Below the pieces are notes generated by a model, which searched no databases, had not been told where the DNA came from, and worked only from the letters and a program-made list of their open reading frames with translations. A DNA stretch of 39,317 nt from an uncultured Clostridia bacterium. Lineage in GTDB: Bacteria; Bacillota; Clostridia; Christensenellales; CAG-1252. Below, in pieces: positions 27,868-36,612 of this stretch. A program made the position numbers and the translations under genes. The stretch spans positions 1-39,317 of the forward strand of contig CAMPCZ010000004.1 of assembly GCA_946648015.1 (NCBI GenBank), written 5' to 3'. Numbering within the stretch: the stretch's first letter is position 1; each line of letters begins with the position of its first letter.

Positions 27868-29660
27868 TACAATTTGATCTGATCGTTGATCTCGCGCATA
27901 AATTGCACGGGTACCTTGACGACTTGGCGGTCGTAGGTAAGCATACCGTTCACCTCGTCCTGCACGTCGGACACCTGCGTATACACCAACGCCGACAACC
28001 CTTGCGCGATTTTGGGTTTGAGCGTTTCGAGATACAGTTTTTTGATGGCCGCCAGCAATTTTTCCTTTTTGCGGAAAGCGCGATAGCCCGGCATATTGAC
28101 GCCGAATACGGTGGATTCGTTGTGGATATGCCCCGCCTCTTGGTAAATCAGGCCGCCGAATTCGGTGAGCGCTATCACGCGCTCGTCGTCCTTGGAATAC
28201 TTGCAAAAACGAACGGGCGTAAAGTAGATGTGATAGCTGTTGACGTCGCCGCCGCCCTGGTCGTGCCAGCCGCTGGCATGGTCGATAAGGCGCGTGGCGT
28301 CCCACTCGCGCAACATATCCACCGCCTTGAGGGCGTCGAATTGCCCCCAGCCCTCGTTGTAGGGCACCCACAAGCACAAAGACACCGTGTTGTACAGCAA
28401 ATCTACCGTTTGCTTCATATCGCGGTAAAACTCCTCTCTGCCGTCGGCGTCCTGCCTATTAAACTTGCGATAGTTCTTTTCGCCGTCGTCCATATGTCCG
28501 ATATGTTTGTTGTTGAACAACAAGCCCATAAAGGGATTGCTGCCCACGGTAAAGGGGCTATAGGTACCCGCGCCGCCTGACACCATATCCTGCCATACCA
28601 GCATGCCCAAGCGGTCGCAATGGTAATACCAACGCAAAGGCTCTATTTTGATGTGTTTGCGCAGCATATTGAAGCCCATATCTTTCATCGTTTGTATATC
28701 GTACGCCATCGCTTCGTCGGCGGCGGCCGTATACATACCGTCCGACCAATAGCCTTGGTCCAACAAGCCGTTTTGGAAATAGGGCTTGTTGTTGAGCATC
28801 ATACGCGTAACGCCCATGGCGTCCTTGCCCATAGAAAACTTGCGCATACCGAAATAGGCCTTGACGCGGTCGTCGCCTACCTGCAAGTAGAGGTCGTACA
28901 ATTTGGGATTTTCGGGCGTCCACAGTTGATAGCGATCGAGTACGATCTCGAATTGTTTGGCCCCTTTGCCCTCGGACAGCACGTTGTCGCCGTCCTTTAC
29001 CTGCCACGCCACGTCCACGTCGCCGTCGGCAGCGACTTGCACCGCCAACACGTTGCGGTCGATATCGGGAGTAAGGCGCACGCTCTCCACGTACACTTGG
29101 GGCACGCTCTCGAGCCATACGGTTTGCCAAATGCCCGATATGGGCAAATACCAAATGCCCGAGCCACCCGTTATCTGTTTGCCGCGAGCCTGATGTCCCT
29201 TTTCGCTGGGGTCGGTAACCGCCAAAGTCAATTCGTTATCGCCCTCCACCAGCAATTTGGTTATGTCGAAAGTAAAAGGCAAATACCCGCCTTTGTGACT
29301 GCCCGCCTCCAAGCCGTTGACGCACACGGTGCAAGCATAGTCCACCGCGCCGAAATGCAGTAGAACCCTATCGTTGCGGAAGCCCGCCGGCAACGCGAAC
29401 GTGCGGCGATAGTAGAGCGTATCGGTAGGCGTAACGGTGCGCTCTACGCCCGACAACAAGCATTCGGGCGAAAAAGGCACCAATATTTTGCCTTCGTAGC
29501 CCGTAAAAGGCTGGGACGTAGGCAATATGGCATACTCCCATTCGCCGTTGAGATTGAGATAGGAATCACGCACCAACTGGGGGCGCGGATATTCCGAGAG
29601 CACTTGATTGCGGTCGATAGATTGCCCCCAAGGGGTGTACAATTTGTTGTCAGGTTTCAT
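27867..29660 (-). CDS. Glycoside hydrolase family 2 (beta-galactosidase/beta-glucuronidase-like)
   Basis: Sugar-binding jelly roll start (YPRPQLVRDSYLNLNGEWEYA); acid/base VPYNEGWGQ; nucleophile LTEFGG. Confidence 0.92.
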   Translation of the reverse strand: MKPDNKLYTPWGQSIDRNQVLSEYPRPQLVRDSYLNLNGEWEYAILPTSQPFTGYEGKILVPFSPECLLSGVERTVTPTDTLYYRRTFALPAGFRNDRVLLHFGAVDYACTVCVNGLEAGSHKGGYLPFTFDITKLLVEGDNELTLAVTDPSEKGHQARGKQITGGSGIWYLPISGIWQTVWLESVPQVYVESVRLTPDIDRNVLAVQVAADGDVDVAWQVKDGDNVLSEGKGAKQFEIVLDRYQLWTPENPKLYDLYLQVGDDRVKAYFGMRKFSMGKDAMGVTRMMLNNKPYFQNGLLDQGYWSDGMYTAAADEAMAYDIQTMKDMGFNMLRKHIKIEPLRWYYHCDRLGMLVWQDMVSGGAGTYSPFTVGSNPFMGLLFNNKHIGHMDDGEKNYRKFNRQDADGREEFYRDMKQTVDLLYNTVSLCLWVPYNEGWGQFDALKAVDMLREWDATRLIDHASGWHDQGGGDVNSYHIYFTPVRFCKYSKDDERVIALTEFGGLIYQEAGHIHNESTVFGVNMPGYRAFRKKEKLLAAIKKLYLETLKPKIAQGLSALVYTQVSDVQDEVNGMLTYDRQVVKVPVQFMREINDQIKL

Positions 29661-29684
29661 ATTTCTCTCCTTTGCTTTCTGCCG

Positions 29685-31577
29685 TTAGTGGGGCAGTTCC
29701 ACCTCTACGTGCTGTCCGCACAAGGCCAAACCGTCATAGAGTATTTGGCCGAATATATCCTCTATTTTGAAGTTGCCCTCTTTCCATTCCAAATTGAGTA
29801 CGCTACCGCCAATAGCAAGGCCGCGCACCTCGCAATGCCGCCACTCGCGCGGCAAATGCAAGCATAAGCCGACCCTATCGGTGGATAGCGGCTCCACCGA
29901 CAACAAAGCGCCCAGCAAGGTTTGACAAAACCGCCACGAAGACAAAGCGCTTTGCGCACCGTTTTTGCTCCACTCGTCCATAGGATAGGGCGAGCATAGG
30001 CCATACAGAACTTGCGTCGCATATACCTTGGCCATAGCGCCCGCCGCGTCGGCATAACCCGCTTTGGCCAGACCAAGTATGGCGGCAAAGGTATCCTCCT
30101 CCCTATAGTCGTTGTGCTTGGCGTCGTGCCGCACGTGCGCCCAACCGTCAAAGAGCATTTCGCTCACCAACGCTTTGGCCGTGCCCTCGGCACGCTCGTC
30201 CACCCCCACGCACAAGGGTTTGGCCACCTCGGCGCACAACGTCTTGCCGTTGGTGCGATAGGTATGGTAGCCGCATACCTCGGCGCCGTATTGCGTCTCT
30301 ATGCGCGACCGCACGGCAGCGGCCGCCTCTTGCCACACTTTGCTCTGTTCGGGCTCCTCGACACACGCGGCCACCCGCGACGAAAGCACGAGCAACTCGT
30401 ATAGATCGCATTGCACCGATAAGGTAGGCTTGCGTGTGTATATGGCGTTTTTGCATTGTTTGCGTATGCTGTCCACCAAGCCCCGCAACACTGCGTAGTC
30501 GTGCTTGAGCGTCTGCTCGTTGCCCGCAGTCAGCGCGCGGTGTGCCAACGCTCTGCCATAGACAATGCCGTCCGTACTACCCGAGGGCTTGCCCTCAACG
30601 TCGAAGTACGCATACGATCGGTCGCCTGCGGCGGCAAAGAAATGAGCGAGAGCCGCTTTGGCGCGATGCACGCCGCAGTAGCCCAAGATGGGCACTATGC
30701 CGGCGGTGCGCTCCACCCATACGCCGTCCTCCCACAAGGCAACGCCGATAGGCGAATCGGCCAAATGCTCAAACCCGGCAAGCAATGCGTGCGCAAAGGC
30801 GCGGTTGAGCAACGGTTCGGGCGTATGCAACACCAACGTATTACAAAATGCGTCGGCAATTTGTTCTTCTCTCTTTTTCCATTCGAGGCGGCAGTCGACC
30901 ATCAAGTCTTCGGCGCGCACTTTCGACCAATACACCACGTAATAGGCGGCCTCGTCGTGGGGGGCAAGCGTGCGATACGCGTTTTCGTCCAAATCGGTGA
31001 GCATACGCCCTTTTTCGTCGGCCAAATTCATACCGCTGGCGACGGGAACCGCCAACCCCTTGCGCGCAACGAAGCCGCACTGGGGCAAATCGAGGCGCAG
31101 ATCCAAAGTGGAGGCGGTGCGGTTGACGACGGTAATGCGCTCGATTAGCCCCATAGACTGCACGGCAGGATAGTAGCTATGCCGTATTTCGCACCCATCG
31201 CTTTGGGCAACGATATCCAGACGACCCCGCGTTTCCACGGAAACGACGCGCTCTTCCGCCAACGTACCTTCTACGTACAGGCGAGGCGAAACGTCGTACC
31301 GGTAGGCATACCCCATGCCGCCGAGAAAAGGATAGCCGCAATGCTTGCACACATCGTAGGAGCCATCCTCGTCGACCATATAGTACAAGGTAAAACGACT
31401 GCGATACCCCGCCATAGCAAACACGCCAACAAACGGAAACGTCTCGCCCTCGGCCAGCCAGCGCACGGCGCCGTCCGCCATCAAGTAGCGATTGCACTCC
31501 CCCGCTTCGGCAGGCGAAACTACGGCCCAGCGAGGTTTGCGCTGTGCTGACGTGTGTTTGCCTTTGCCGATACTCAT
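29685..31577 (-). CDS. Six-hairpin glycosidase-like protein (alpha/alpha toroid), family unassigned
   Basis: Beta-rich N-terminal half, helical C-terminal half; located upstream of GH2; SD AGAGAGG before MSIGKGK. Confidence 0.55.
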   Translation of the reverse strand: MSIGKGKHTSAQRKPRWAVVSPAEAGECNRYLMADGAVRWLAEGETFPFVGVFAMAGYRSRFTLYYMVDEDGSYDVCKHCGYPFLGGMGYAYRYDVSPRLYVEGTLAEERVVSVETRGRLDIVAQSDGCEIRHSYYPAVQSMGLIERITVVNRTASTLDLRLDLPQCGFVARKGLAVPVASGMNLADEKGRMLTDLDENAYRTLAPHDEAAYYVVYWSKVRAEDLMVDCRLEWKKREEQIADAFCNTLVLHTPEPLLNRAFAHALLAGFEHLADSPIGVALWEDGVWVERTAGIVPILGYCGVHRAKAALAHFFAAAGDRSYAYFDVEGKPSGSTDGIVYGRALAHRALTAGNEQTLKHDYAVLRGLVDSIRKQCKNAIYTRKPTLSVQCDLYELLVLSSRVAACVEEPEQSKVWQEAAAAVRSRIETQYGAEVCGYHTYRTNGKTLCAEVAKPLCVGVDERAEGTAKALVSEMLFDGWAHVRHDAKHNDYREEDTFAAILGLAKAGYADAAGAMAKVYATQVLYGLCSPYPMDEWSKNGAQSALSSWRFCQTLLGALLSVEPLSTDRVGLCLHLPREWRHCEVRGLAIGGSVLNLEWKEGNFKIEDIFGQILYDGLALCGQHVEVELPH

Positions 31578-31605
31578 ATATGCCTCTCTTAACAAAATAA
31601 TTAAA

Positions 31606-31634
31606 ATTATACCATACTTTTTGCCTTTTGTATA
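31606..31634 (-). promoter_or_regulatory. Extended -10 promoter for glycosidase operon
   Basis: Minus strand TATACA-17 bp-TATAAT with TGn (TGGTATAAT). Confidence 0.6.
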
Positions 31635-31759
31635 GATGCTTTGCCGTAGGTTTTGCGCCAAAATCCCTATTTTTTACAAAAAAGAGCCTGCTTTTGCCTC
31701 GGGCATAGTATGAAAGCACAGCCTATCGGTCATACTCCAAAAGAACAAGGAGGATAGGT

Positions 31760-33295
31760 ATGAAAAAGTTTGCATATAGCATCACGGCCATCATTTTGAT
31801 ATGCGCCATGTGTTTTGCCTTGGCGGCATGCCACAAAAAGACGGACGACAAGGCGCCCGAGGACGAGATAGACAAACCCATTGCCGCCGAGGGCATATCC
31901 CTCAATTGGCAGGAAGCGCTGATGGCCAAAGGGACCGCGCTGACGCTTGCGCACACGCTTAGCCCCGACGGTGCCACGGGCACCGCCGCCTACACCAGTT
32001 CGGATACGGCCGTGGCGCAAGTCAACGACAGCGGATTGGTATCGGCCATAGGGTCGGGCGTGGCGACCATCACCGTCAAAATCGACGACGACCACTATGC
32101 CGAGTGCCGCATTATCGTGGGCGACATCGTGGTTAAAGCGCCCGACCGCCCCGAAGGTAGCGACACAAACGGCGGGACAGACGTTACGGAGCCGGGTGGA
32201 GAAAACGGCGCCACTACGGGCGAAGGCAACACTACCGGTGACGGCAGTACCACAGGTGACGGCAGTACCACAGGAGGCAACGATACCATAGGTGATGGAA
32301 CCACTACCGGGGACGGTGAGCCTATCGGCACCGGCGACGCCGACACAGGGGACGGCAACACTACCGGTGACGGCAACACTACCGGTGACGGCAATACTAC
32401 CGGTGACGGCAATACGTCAGGAAATGACTCTGCGATAGTAGATGGCGGCGCCGTGGGTGAAGGCACCGGCAGCGACAACAACGGCAACGGTGCGAACAAT
32501 GCAACCGACACCGACGGTATGGGTGGCGACAGGCAAGCGCCCGGTGGCAGCGCACAGCCCACCGACGGCGAAGATCAGACCGCTACGCCCGCCGACAATT
32601 TGCGCCGAACCGTATTGGGCAACGAGGGCACCACGCTCTTTGACAACGTAGCGGCGGCCATAGCGGCGGCGACAGACGGCAACGTCATCGTGATAGACGC
32701 CGGCATCTACGCCGAAGACGTCGTTATCAACAAAAATCTGTCGTTGACGGGCGTCAACAATCCCAAAGTGCAGGCAATCACGGTAGAGGCAGGCAAAGCG
32801 GCCGTTCTATCCAACCTCAGCGTGGTATTGGCGGATTATCCCGACGCGGGGCAAGCGGCGGTGCACGTCAAATCGAACGCGTCGCTGGAGATGCTCAACT
32901 GCGTGGTGACAACCACCGCCACGGGCGAATTGACGGGCGGATACGGCGTATTGGTCGAAAAGCAAAGCAAAAAAGTAAAGATCGCGAGCAACAGCATAGG
33001 CAACTTCCGCTACGGCGTATATATCTGCCCCACCGACCAATCGGTGGCCGTGCACGACAACAAGTTTTCCAATATGGCGGTAGGCGTCGGCTTGGACGTG
33101 CGGCAGGAAAATGCGGAGACCAACTACCCCACGTTGGGTCGCATTGCCGACAACGAATACAACGAAGTGACCAACCACACCCAATTTTTGCACTACGGCG
33201 AAAACTACGACGGCGACTTCGACTTTGCCGACAATGAGCAAGAGAATGCGTCGGAGGGCAACAGCAATACGGGCGGCAGCGGCTTGCTCGAATAG
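31760..33295 (+). CDS. Surface lipoprotein: Ig-like (Big_2) domain, TGDGN repeat linker, right-handed beta-helix
   Basis: Lipobox ALAAC; Big_2-like LSPDGATGTAAYTSSDTAVAQVNDSGLVSAIGSGVATITVK; TTGDGN repeats; pectate-lyase-like AIAAATDGNVIVIDAGIYAEDVVINKNLSLTG. Confidence 0.88.
   Translation: MKKFAYSITAIILICAMCFALAACHKKTDDKAPEDEIDKPIAAEGISLNWQEALMAKGTALTLAHTLSPDGATGTAAYTSSDTAVAQVNDSGLVSAIGSGVATITVKIDDDHYAECRIIVGDIVVKAPDRPEGSDTNGGTDVTEPGGENGATTGEGNTTGDGSTTGDGSTTGGNDTIGDGTTTGDGEPIGTGDADTGDGNTTGDGNTTGDGNTTGDGNTSGNDSAIVDGGAVGEGTGSDNNGNGANNATDTDGMGGDRQAPGGSAQPTDGEDQTATPADNLRRTVLGNEGTTLFDNVAAAIAAATDGNVIVIDAGIYAEDVVINKNLSLTGVNNPKVQAITVEAGKAAVLSNLSVVLADYPDAGQAAVHVKSNASLEMLNCVVTTTATGELTGGYGVLVEKQSKKVKIASNSIGNFRYGVYICPTDQSVAVHDNKFSNMAVGVGLDVRQENAETNYPTLGRIADNEYNEVTNHTQFLHYGENYDGDFDFADNEQENASEGNSNTGGSGLLE
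32208..32424 (+). repeat. Degenerate 18-bp tandem repeat coding (G-D-G-N/S-T-T)n
   Basis: GGTGACGGCAACACTACC units, several near-identical copies in a row. Confidence 0.9.
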
Positions 33296-33296
33296 C

Positions 33297-33325
33297 AAAA
33301 AGGCACGGGAAACCGTGCTTTTTTG
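33297..33325 (+). terminator. Intrinsic terminator of lipoprotein gene
   Basis: AAAAAGGCACGG-GAAA-CCGTGCTTTTTT. Confidence 0.88.
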
Positions 33326-33393
33326 TAACAAAAATATGCCAAAACCCGTGCATTACTGCCAAAAAACGCCGCGGTTTGATAGTCATATCGCGG

Positions 33394-33399
33394 TATAAT
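33394..33399 (+). promoter_or_regulatory. -10 box immediately upstream of spoIIE start codon
   Basis: TATAAT, 6 nt before ATG at 33406; no good -35. Confidence 0.55.
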
Positions 33400-33405
33400 A
33401 CACAG

Positions 33406-35667
33406 ATGAAACCGCACAAAAACACACGTCTAATACTGCAATATATAGCGTTTTTTATATTGTTTATCCTATCCGCTATGGCCTCAAACGGCGTCATTCG
33501 CCCCTTTGGCATAGGGCTATTCGTAGGTCTCGTCTATTGCCGCAAAAACATATGGCTTTTGGCGCCTATGCTATTGGCCGCCGCGCTCATAGGTGAGTTC
33601 AGTTGGCAATCCATACTGCTTGCGGGCACCGCCATCGCGATCATCACCGTGGCGTATTACGTACACTATTTGCTCAAAAAACGAATGCAAGCGTGGCACT
33701 TGTTGATCTACTCGTTCATAAGTCAACTGCCCGTGCTGTTCATCTACGGTCTTTCGCCCGAGCGCCTCGTATCCGGCGCCGTGTGCTTGGTATTGGGCAC
33801 CACCTACGCCCTCGCCTCGTGCGTGGTATGTCATATGGTTTTAGTCAAAGGCATACGTTACCGCGCCACCGCCAAAGAAGAACTGTCGGTGGGAATGCTG
33901 ATAGCGGCGCTCACCATGGGCTTGATGCGCCTTTTGGTTTGGGACGTGCGCTTCGGCTATTTGGCGTTGGGTTTCGGCTACCTGCTGGCACCGCGTATGC
34001 TGGGCGAAAAAGGGGTTTTTGCGGTGGTATCGTCGGGACTGGGCGCATGGGCGGCCACAGGCGACTTGGCTTTTTTGGCATTGGCGGCGGTGTGGGGCAT
34101 AGCGGCCTACACGTTGCGCCTCAAACACCCTATATTTGCCCTGTTGGTGCTGGTCTCCACCGATTTGGCGTGCGGATTGGCACTGCATTTATACGACAAC
34201 TATTTCTACGTAAACACACTGCTATTTGCCTTGGGTGGGCTTGCATTGGCCTTAGTTCCCCCCAAAGTGCGCCATACATGGGAAAAGTGCTTAGAAGCGG
34301 ACAACGACTTGGGCGTGCGCTATTTGGTCAACCGCAACCGATTGGACTTGTACACCAAACTCAACGGAGTCAGCAGCGTATTGACGGATATGCGTTTGGT
34401 ATTGGAAGGCGGCATAGCAAGCCTGCCGCCCCTTGCCAACAACAAGAACAAATTGGCAAAGGAATTGTCGCGCACGCTGTGCGTAGAATGTGAAAACAGA
34501 CCGCATTGCGAACGCGTTTTGTCGGCGTCTACCGCGGTTGCCATGTACGACCTGATCAGCCGCGGCATCGAATTGGGGCGCCTCAACCAACTGGAAATGC
34601 CCGCCTTCTTCGACGACAACTGCCCCTATGCGCGTCGCGTCGTAGAGCGCTGCGCCGCTCTTTTGGACGATTACGTCGCACGCAAAGAGGTATGCGACCG
34701 CGTAGACGACAACAAACGCATTATGTGCGAGCAATTGTCGGGGCTTGGCGGATTGATGACGGATCTGGCTACCGAAGTCAAGCAAGTGGTATCCTACGAC
34801 ACCACCACCGAAAAGCGCATCATAGAGGACTTGTCCAACCACAACGTCATAGCCAAGGAGTGCATCGTCTACCGCGACAAAGGGCTGGCTACCGCCATCG
34901 TGGTGGTGCGCGCCGCCGACGTAGACAAGCCCGACCTCGACATTACGCTTGCCAAGCACTTGGGCAAGATGGTACTCAAAAGCGTAACCAATCACACGGC
35001 AGGCTGGGTGAGCCGATGCTACGTAACGGCACCGCCTTTGGGGTTGGCCGCCGGACAGGCCGCCAGCACCAAAAAAGGCAGCGAACACACGGGCGACACG
35101 TTCTCGGTGCTGCCACTCTCCACCGACAAAACATTGCTGGCCGTGTGCGACGGTATGGGCAGCGGGATCGAAGCCTCGGGTGGCGCCAACGCGGCCATGG
35201 CGCTGGTAGAGAGTTTTTATACGGCGGGCATAGACGACGAATCTATTTTGGGGCTTATCAACAAGCTGTTGGTAGTGCGCAACGAAGACTGCTTTCAGGC
35301 TTTGGATATGTGCGTGGTGGATTTAAGGCACAAATACGCCGATTTTATCAAACTCGGCGCGCCCGAAAGCGTAATTCGCCGAGCCGACCGCATAGAAGTG
35401 GTAGAAGGCGGCGCGCTGCCTTTGGGCATTCTCGAAAACGTTACGCCAAAGGTGAGCCGCGTGCCCCTCGTGGCAGGAGATATGATCGTGATGTGTTCGG
35501 ACGGCATATCCGAGACCATTGGCGTGGACGGCGTGGTGCGCATGACCGAGCAAAACCCCACCACCAACCCCAAAACGCTGGCGCGGCTGGTATTGGAAGA
35601 CGCGCTATTCGTCAGCGAAGACGACGACAAGACGGTGCTTTGCGCGCGCATATTCGACAACGTATAG
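33406..35667 (+). CDS. spoIIE: Stage II sporulation protein E (PP2C-type Ser phosphatase, N-terminal multi-TM)
   Basis: Multi-TM N-terminus; VCDGMGSGIEASGGANAAMALVESFYTAG and MIVMCSDGISETIG phosphatase motifs. Confidence 0.92.
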   Translation: MKPHKNTRLILQYIAFFILFILSAMASNGVIRPFGIGLFVGLVYCRKNIWLLAPMLLAAALIGEFSWQSILLAGTAIAIITVAYYVHYLLKKRMQAWHLLIYSFISQLPVLFIYGLSPERLVSGAVCLVLGTTYALASCVVCHMVLVKGIRYRATAKEELSVGMLIAALTMGLMRLLVWDVRFGYLALGFGYLLAPRMLGEKGVFAVVSSGLGAWAATGDLAFLALAAVWGIAAYTLRLKHPIFALLVLVSTDLACGLALHLYDNYFYVNTLLFALGGLALALVPPKVRHTWEKCLEADNDLGVRYLVNRNRLDLYTKLNGVSSVLTDMRLVLEGGIASLPPLANNKNKLAKELSRTLCVECENRPHCERVLSASTAVAMYDLISRGIELGRLNQLEMPAFFDDNCPYARRVVERCAALLDDYVARKEVCDRVDDNKRIMCEQLSGLGGLMTDLATEVKQVVSYDTTTEKRIIEDLSNHNVIAKECIVYRDKGLATAIVVVRAADVDKPDLDITLAKHLGKMVLKSVTNHTAGWVSRCYVTAPPLGLAAGQAASTKKGSEHTGDTFSVLPLSTDKTLLAVCDGMGSGIEASGGANAAMALVESFYTAGIDDESILGLINKLLVVRNEDCFQALDMCVVDLRHKYADFIKLGAPESVIRRADRIEVVEGGALPLGILENVTPKVSRVPLVAGDMIVMCSDGISETIGVDGVVRMTEQNPTTNPKTLARLVLEDALFVSEDDDKTVLCARIFDNV

Positions 35668-35671
35668 ATAG

Positions 35672-35769
35672 CAAAAAGGCTTGCGGAAAAATCAACACAA
35701 GCCTTTTCACTAATTATATGATAAGGGGGAAATTATAATTCTCTTTTGGTTGTAACCGTTGCCGATTAC
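35672..35769 (-). ncRNA. Candidate small RNA (~98 nt) with own promoter and terminator
   Basis: Minus-strand TTGACT-17-TAAGAT promoter (35776-35804), 5' hairpin GUAAUCG-GCAA-CGGUUAC, C-rich loop flanked by AAUUAU/AUAAUU, rho-independent terminator; no ORF. Confidence 0.5.
35673..35708. terminator. Bidirectional terminator downstream of spoIIE and of the candidate sRNA
   Basis: AAAAAGGCTTG...CAAGCCTTTT. Confidence 0.88.
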
Positions 35770-35775
35770 AATGAT

Positions 35776-35804
35776 ATCTTAGCACTATTTCCGTGCAAAG
35801 TCAA
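35776..35804 (-). promoter_or_regulatory. Orphan promoter between pepE 3' end and spoIIE terminator
   Basis: Minus strand TTGACT-17 bp-TAAGAT. Confidence 0.65.
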
Positions 35805-35828
35805 TCTTTTTTACAACTGTATCGCGTT

Positions 35829-36533
35829 TTATTGCACAATAATCTCTTTTTTGCAAAATAGAGGCTGCGTTGCGTCCAATTCGTAGGCTTTGCCGCCCGT
35901 CGAAACCACTCGCTTTATTTGCCCGTCGCCGAAGTGCAGAGCCACGTTATCCTCCAATGCATAAGCGTGCATCCCCTCTCGCCGCACCACTTGGTCAAAC
36001 TCGGGTCGCAGGTTGTAGTGGGGCGTCATAGCGCCATGCAACAACCCCCACCCGTCCATCAGACAATAGTCGTTGCCCAGGCCTTCTATCATTTGGGTAT
36101 CGGTATACATACGGTCAAACCAGCAAATAGCGCCGGCCGACAATCCCGCTATCGGCACGCCGCGCCTATAGGCCGACACGATGCGCCGCCCCAGCCCCGT
36201 GCGCCGCCACTCGGCCAGCATAAAGCCCGTATCTCCGCCGCCGATGTAGATCAGGTCGCTTTGCTCTATTTTGGCTTGCATTTCGTCCTCGCTCATCTCG
36301 CCGCCGCGCACGGTCAGCACGAGGTCGGCCTTTATGTCAAATACCGAGGTATACGTCTTGCGAAAGGTATTGAAATATGGCTTGCTGTCGTGGCTCGCGG
36401 TAGGTACAAACAATGCCGTTGGGCGCTTGCCCTCGGCATGGCGGAAGGCCAGCGTTGCACAGTAGGCGTCAATGCCCAGGGTCGATTTGGCTCTGAGGTC
36501 GCCGCCCCCTATACAAATCAAAGTTTTTTCCAT
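35829..36533 (-). CDS. Peptidase E / S51-family (class I GATase-like) peptidase
   Basis: LICIGGGDL, LIYIGGGDTGFML, IAGLSAGAICWFD nucleophile elbow; SD AGAGGTGAT. Confidence 0.88.
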   Translation of the reverse strand: MEKTLICIGGGDLRAKSTLGIDAYCATLAFRHAEGKRPTALFVPTASHDSKPYFNTFRKTYTSVFDIKADLVLTVRGGEMSEDEMQAKIEQSDLIYIGGGDTGFMLAEWRRTGLGRRIVSAYRRGVPIAGLSAGAICWFDRMYTDTQMIEGLGNDYCLMDGWGLLHGAMTPHYNLRPEFDQVVRREGMHAYALEDNVALHFGDGQIKRVVSTGGKAYELDATQPLFCKKEIIVQ

Positions 36534-36550
36534 AATATCACCTCTACCCT

Positions 36551-36579
36551 ATCTTACCTATTTTGGCGCCAATCGTCAA
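36551..36579 (-). promoter_or_regulatory. SigA promoter for S51 peptidase gene
   Basis: Minus strand TTGACG-17 bp-TAAGAT. Confidence 0.75.
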
Positions 36580-36612
36580 CATATCGTGCGCTTTTTGCTC
36601 ATAAGATAGCGT

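Noticed and set aside
27868-28377. N-terminal part of the 618-aa ORF 26521..28377
   Set aside because: Overlaps GH2 in another frame and is low-complexity Arg-rich; true start is MKRFVPLL with signal peptide at 27867.
32208-32424. Repeat tract as a CRISPR-like array
   Set aside because: 18-bp units are in frame within a coding sequence, with no unique spacers and no cas genes nearby.
35710-35740. AAGGGGG on the plus strand after spoIIE as an SD for a small ORF
   Set aside because: No start codon with an open frame follows; better explained as the complement of the C-rich loop of the candidate sRNA.
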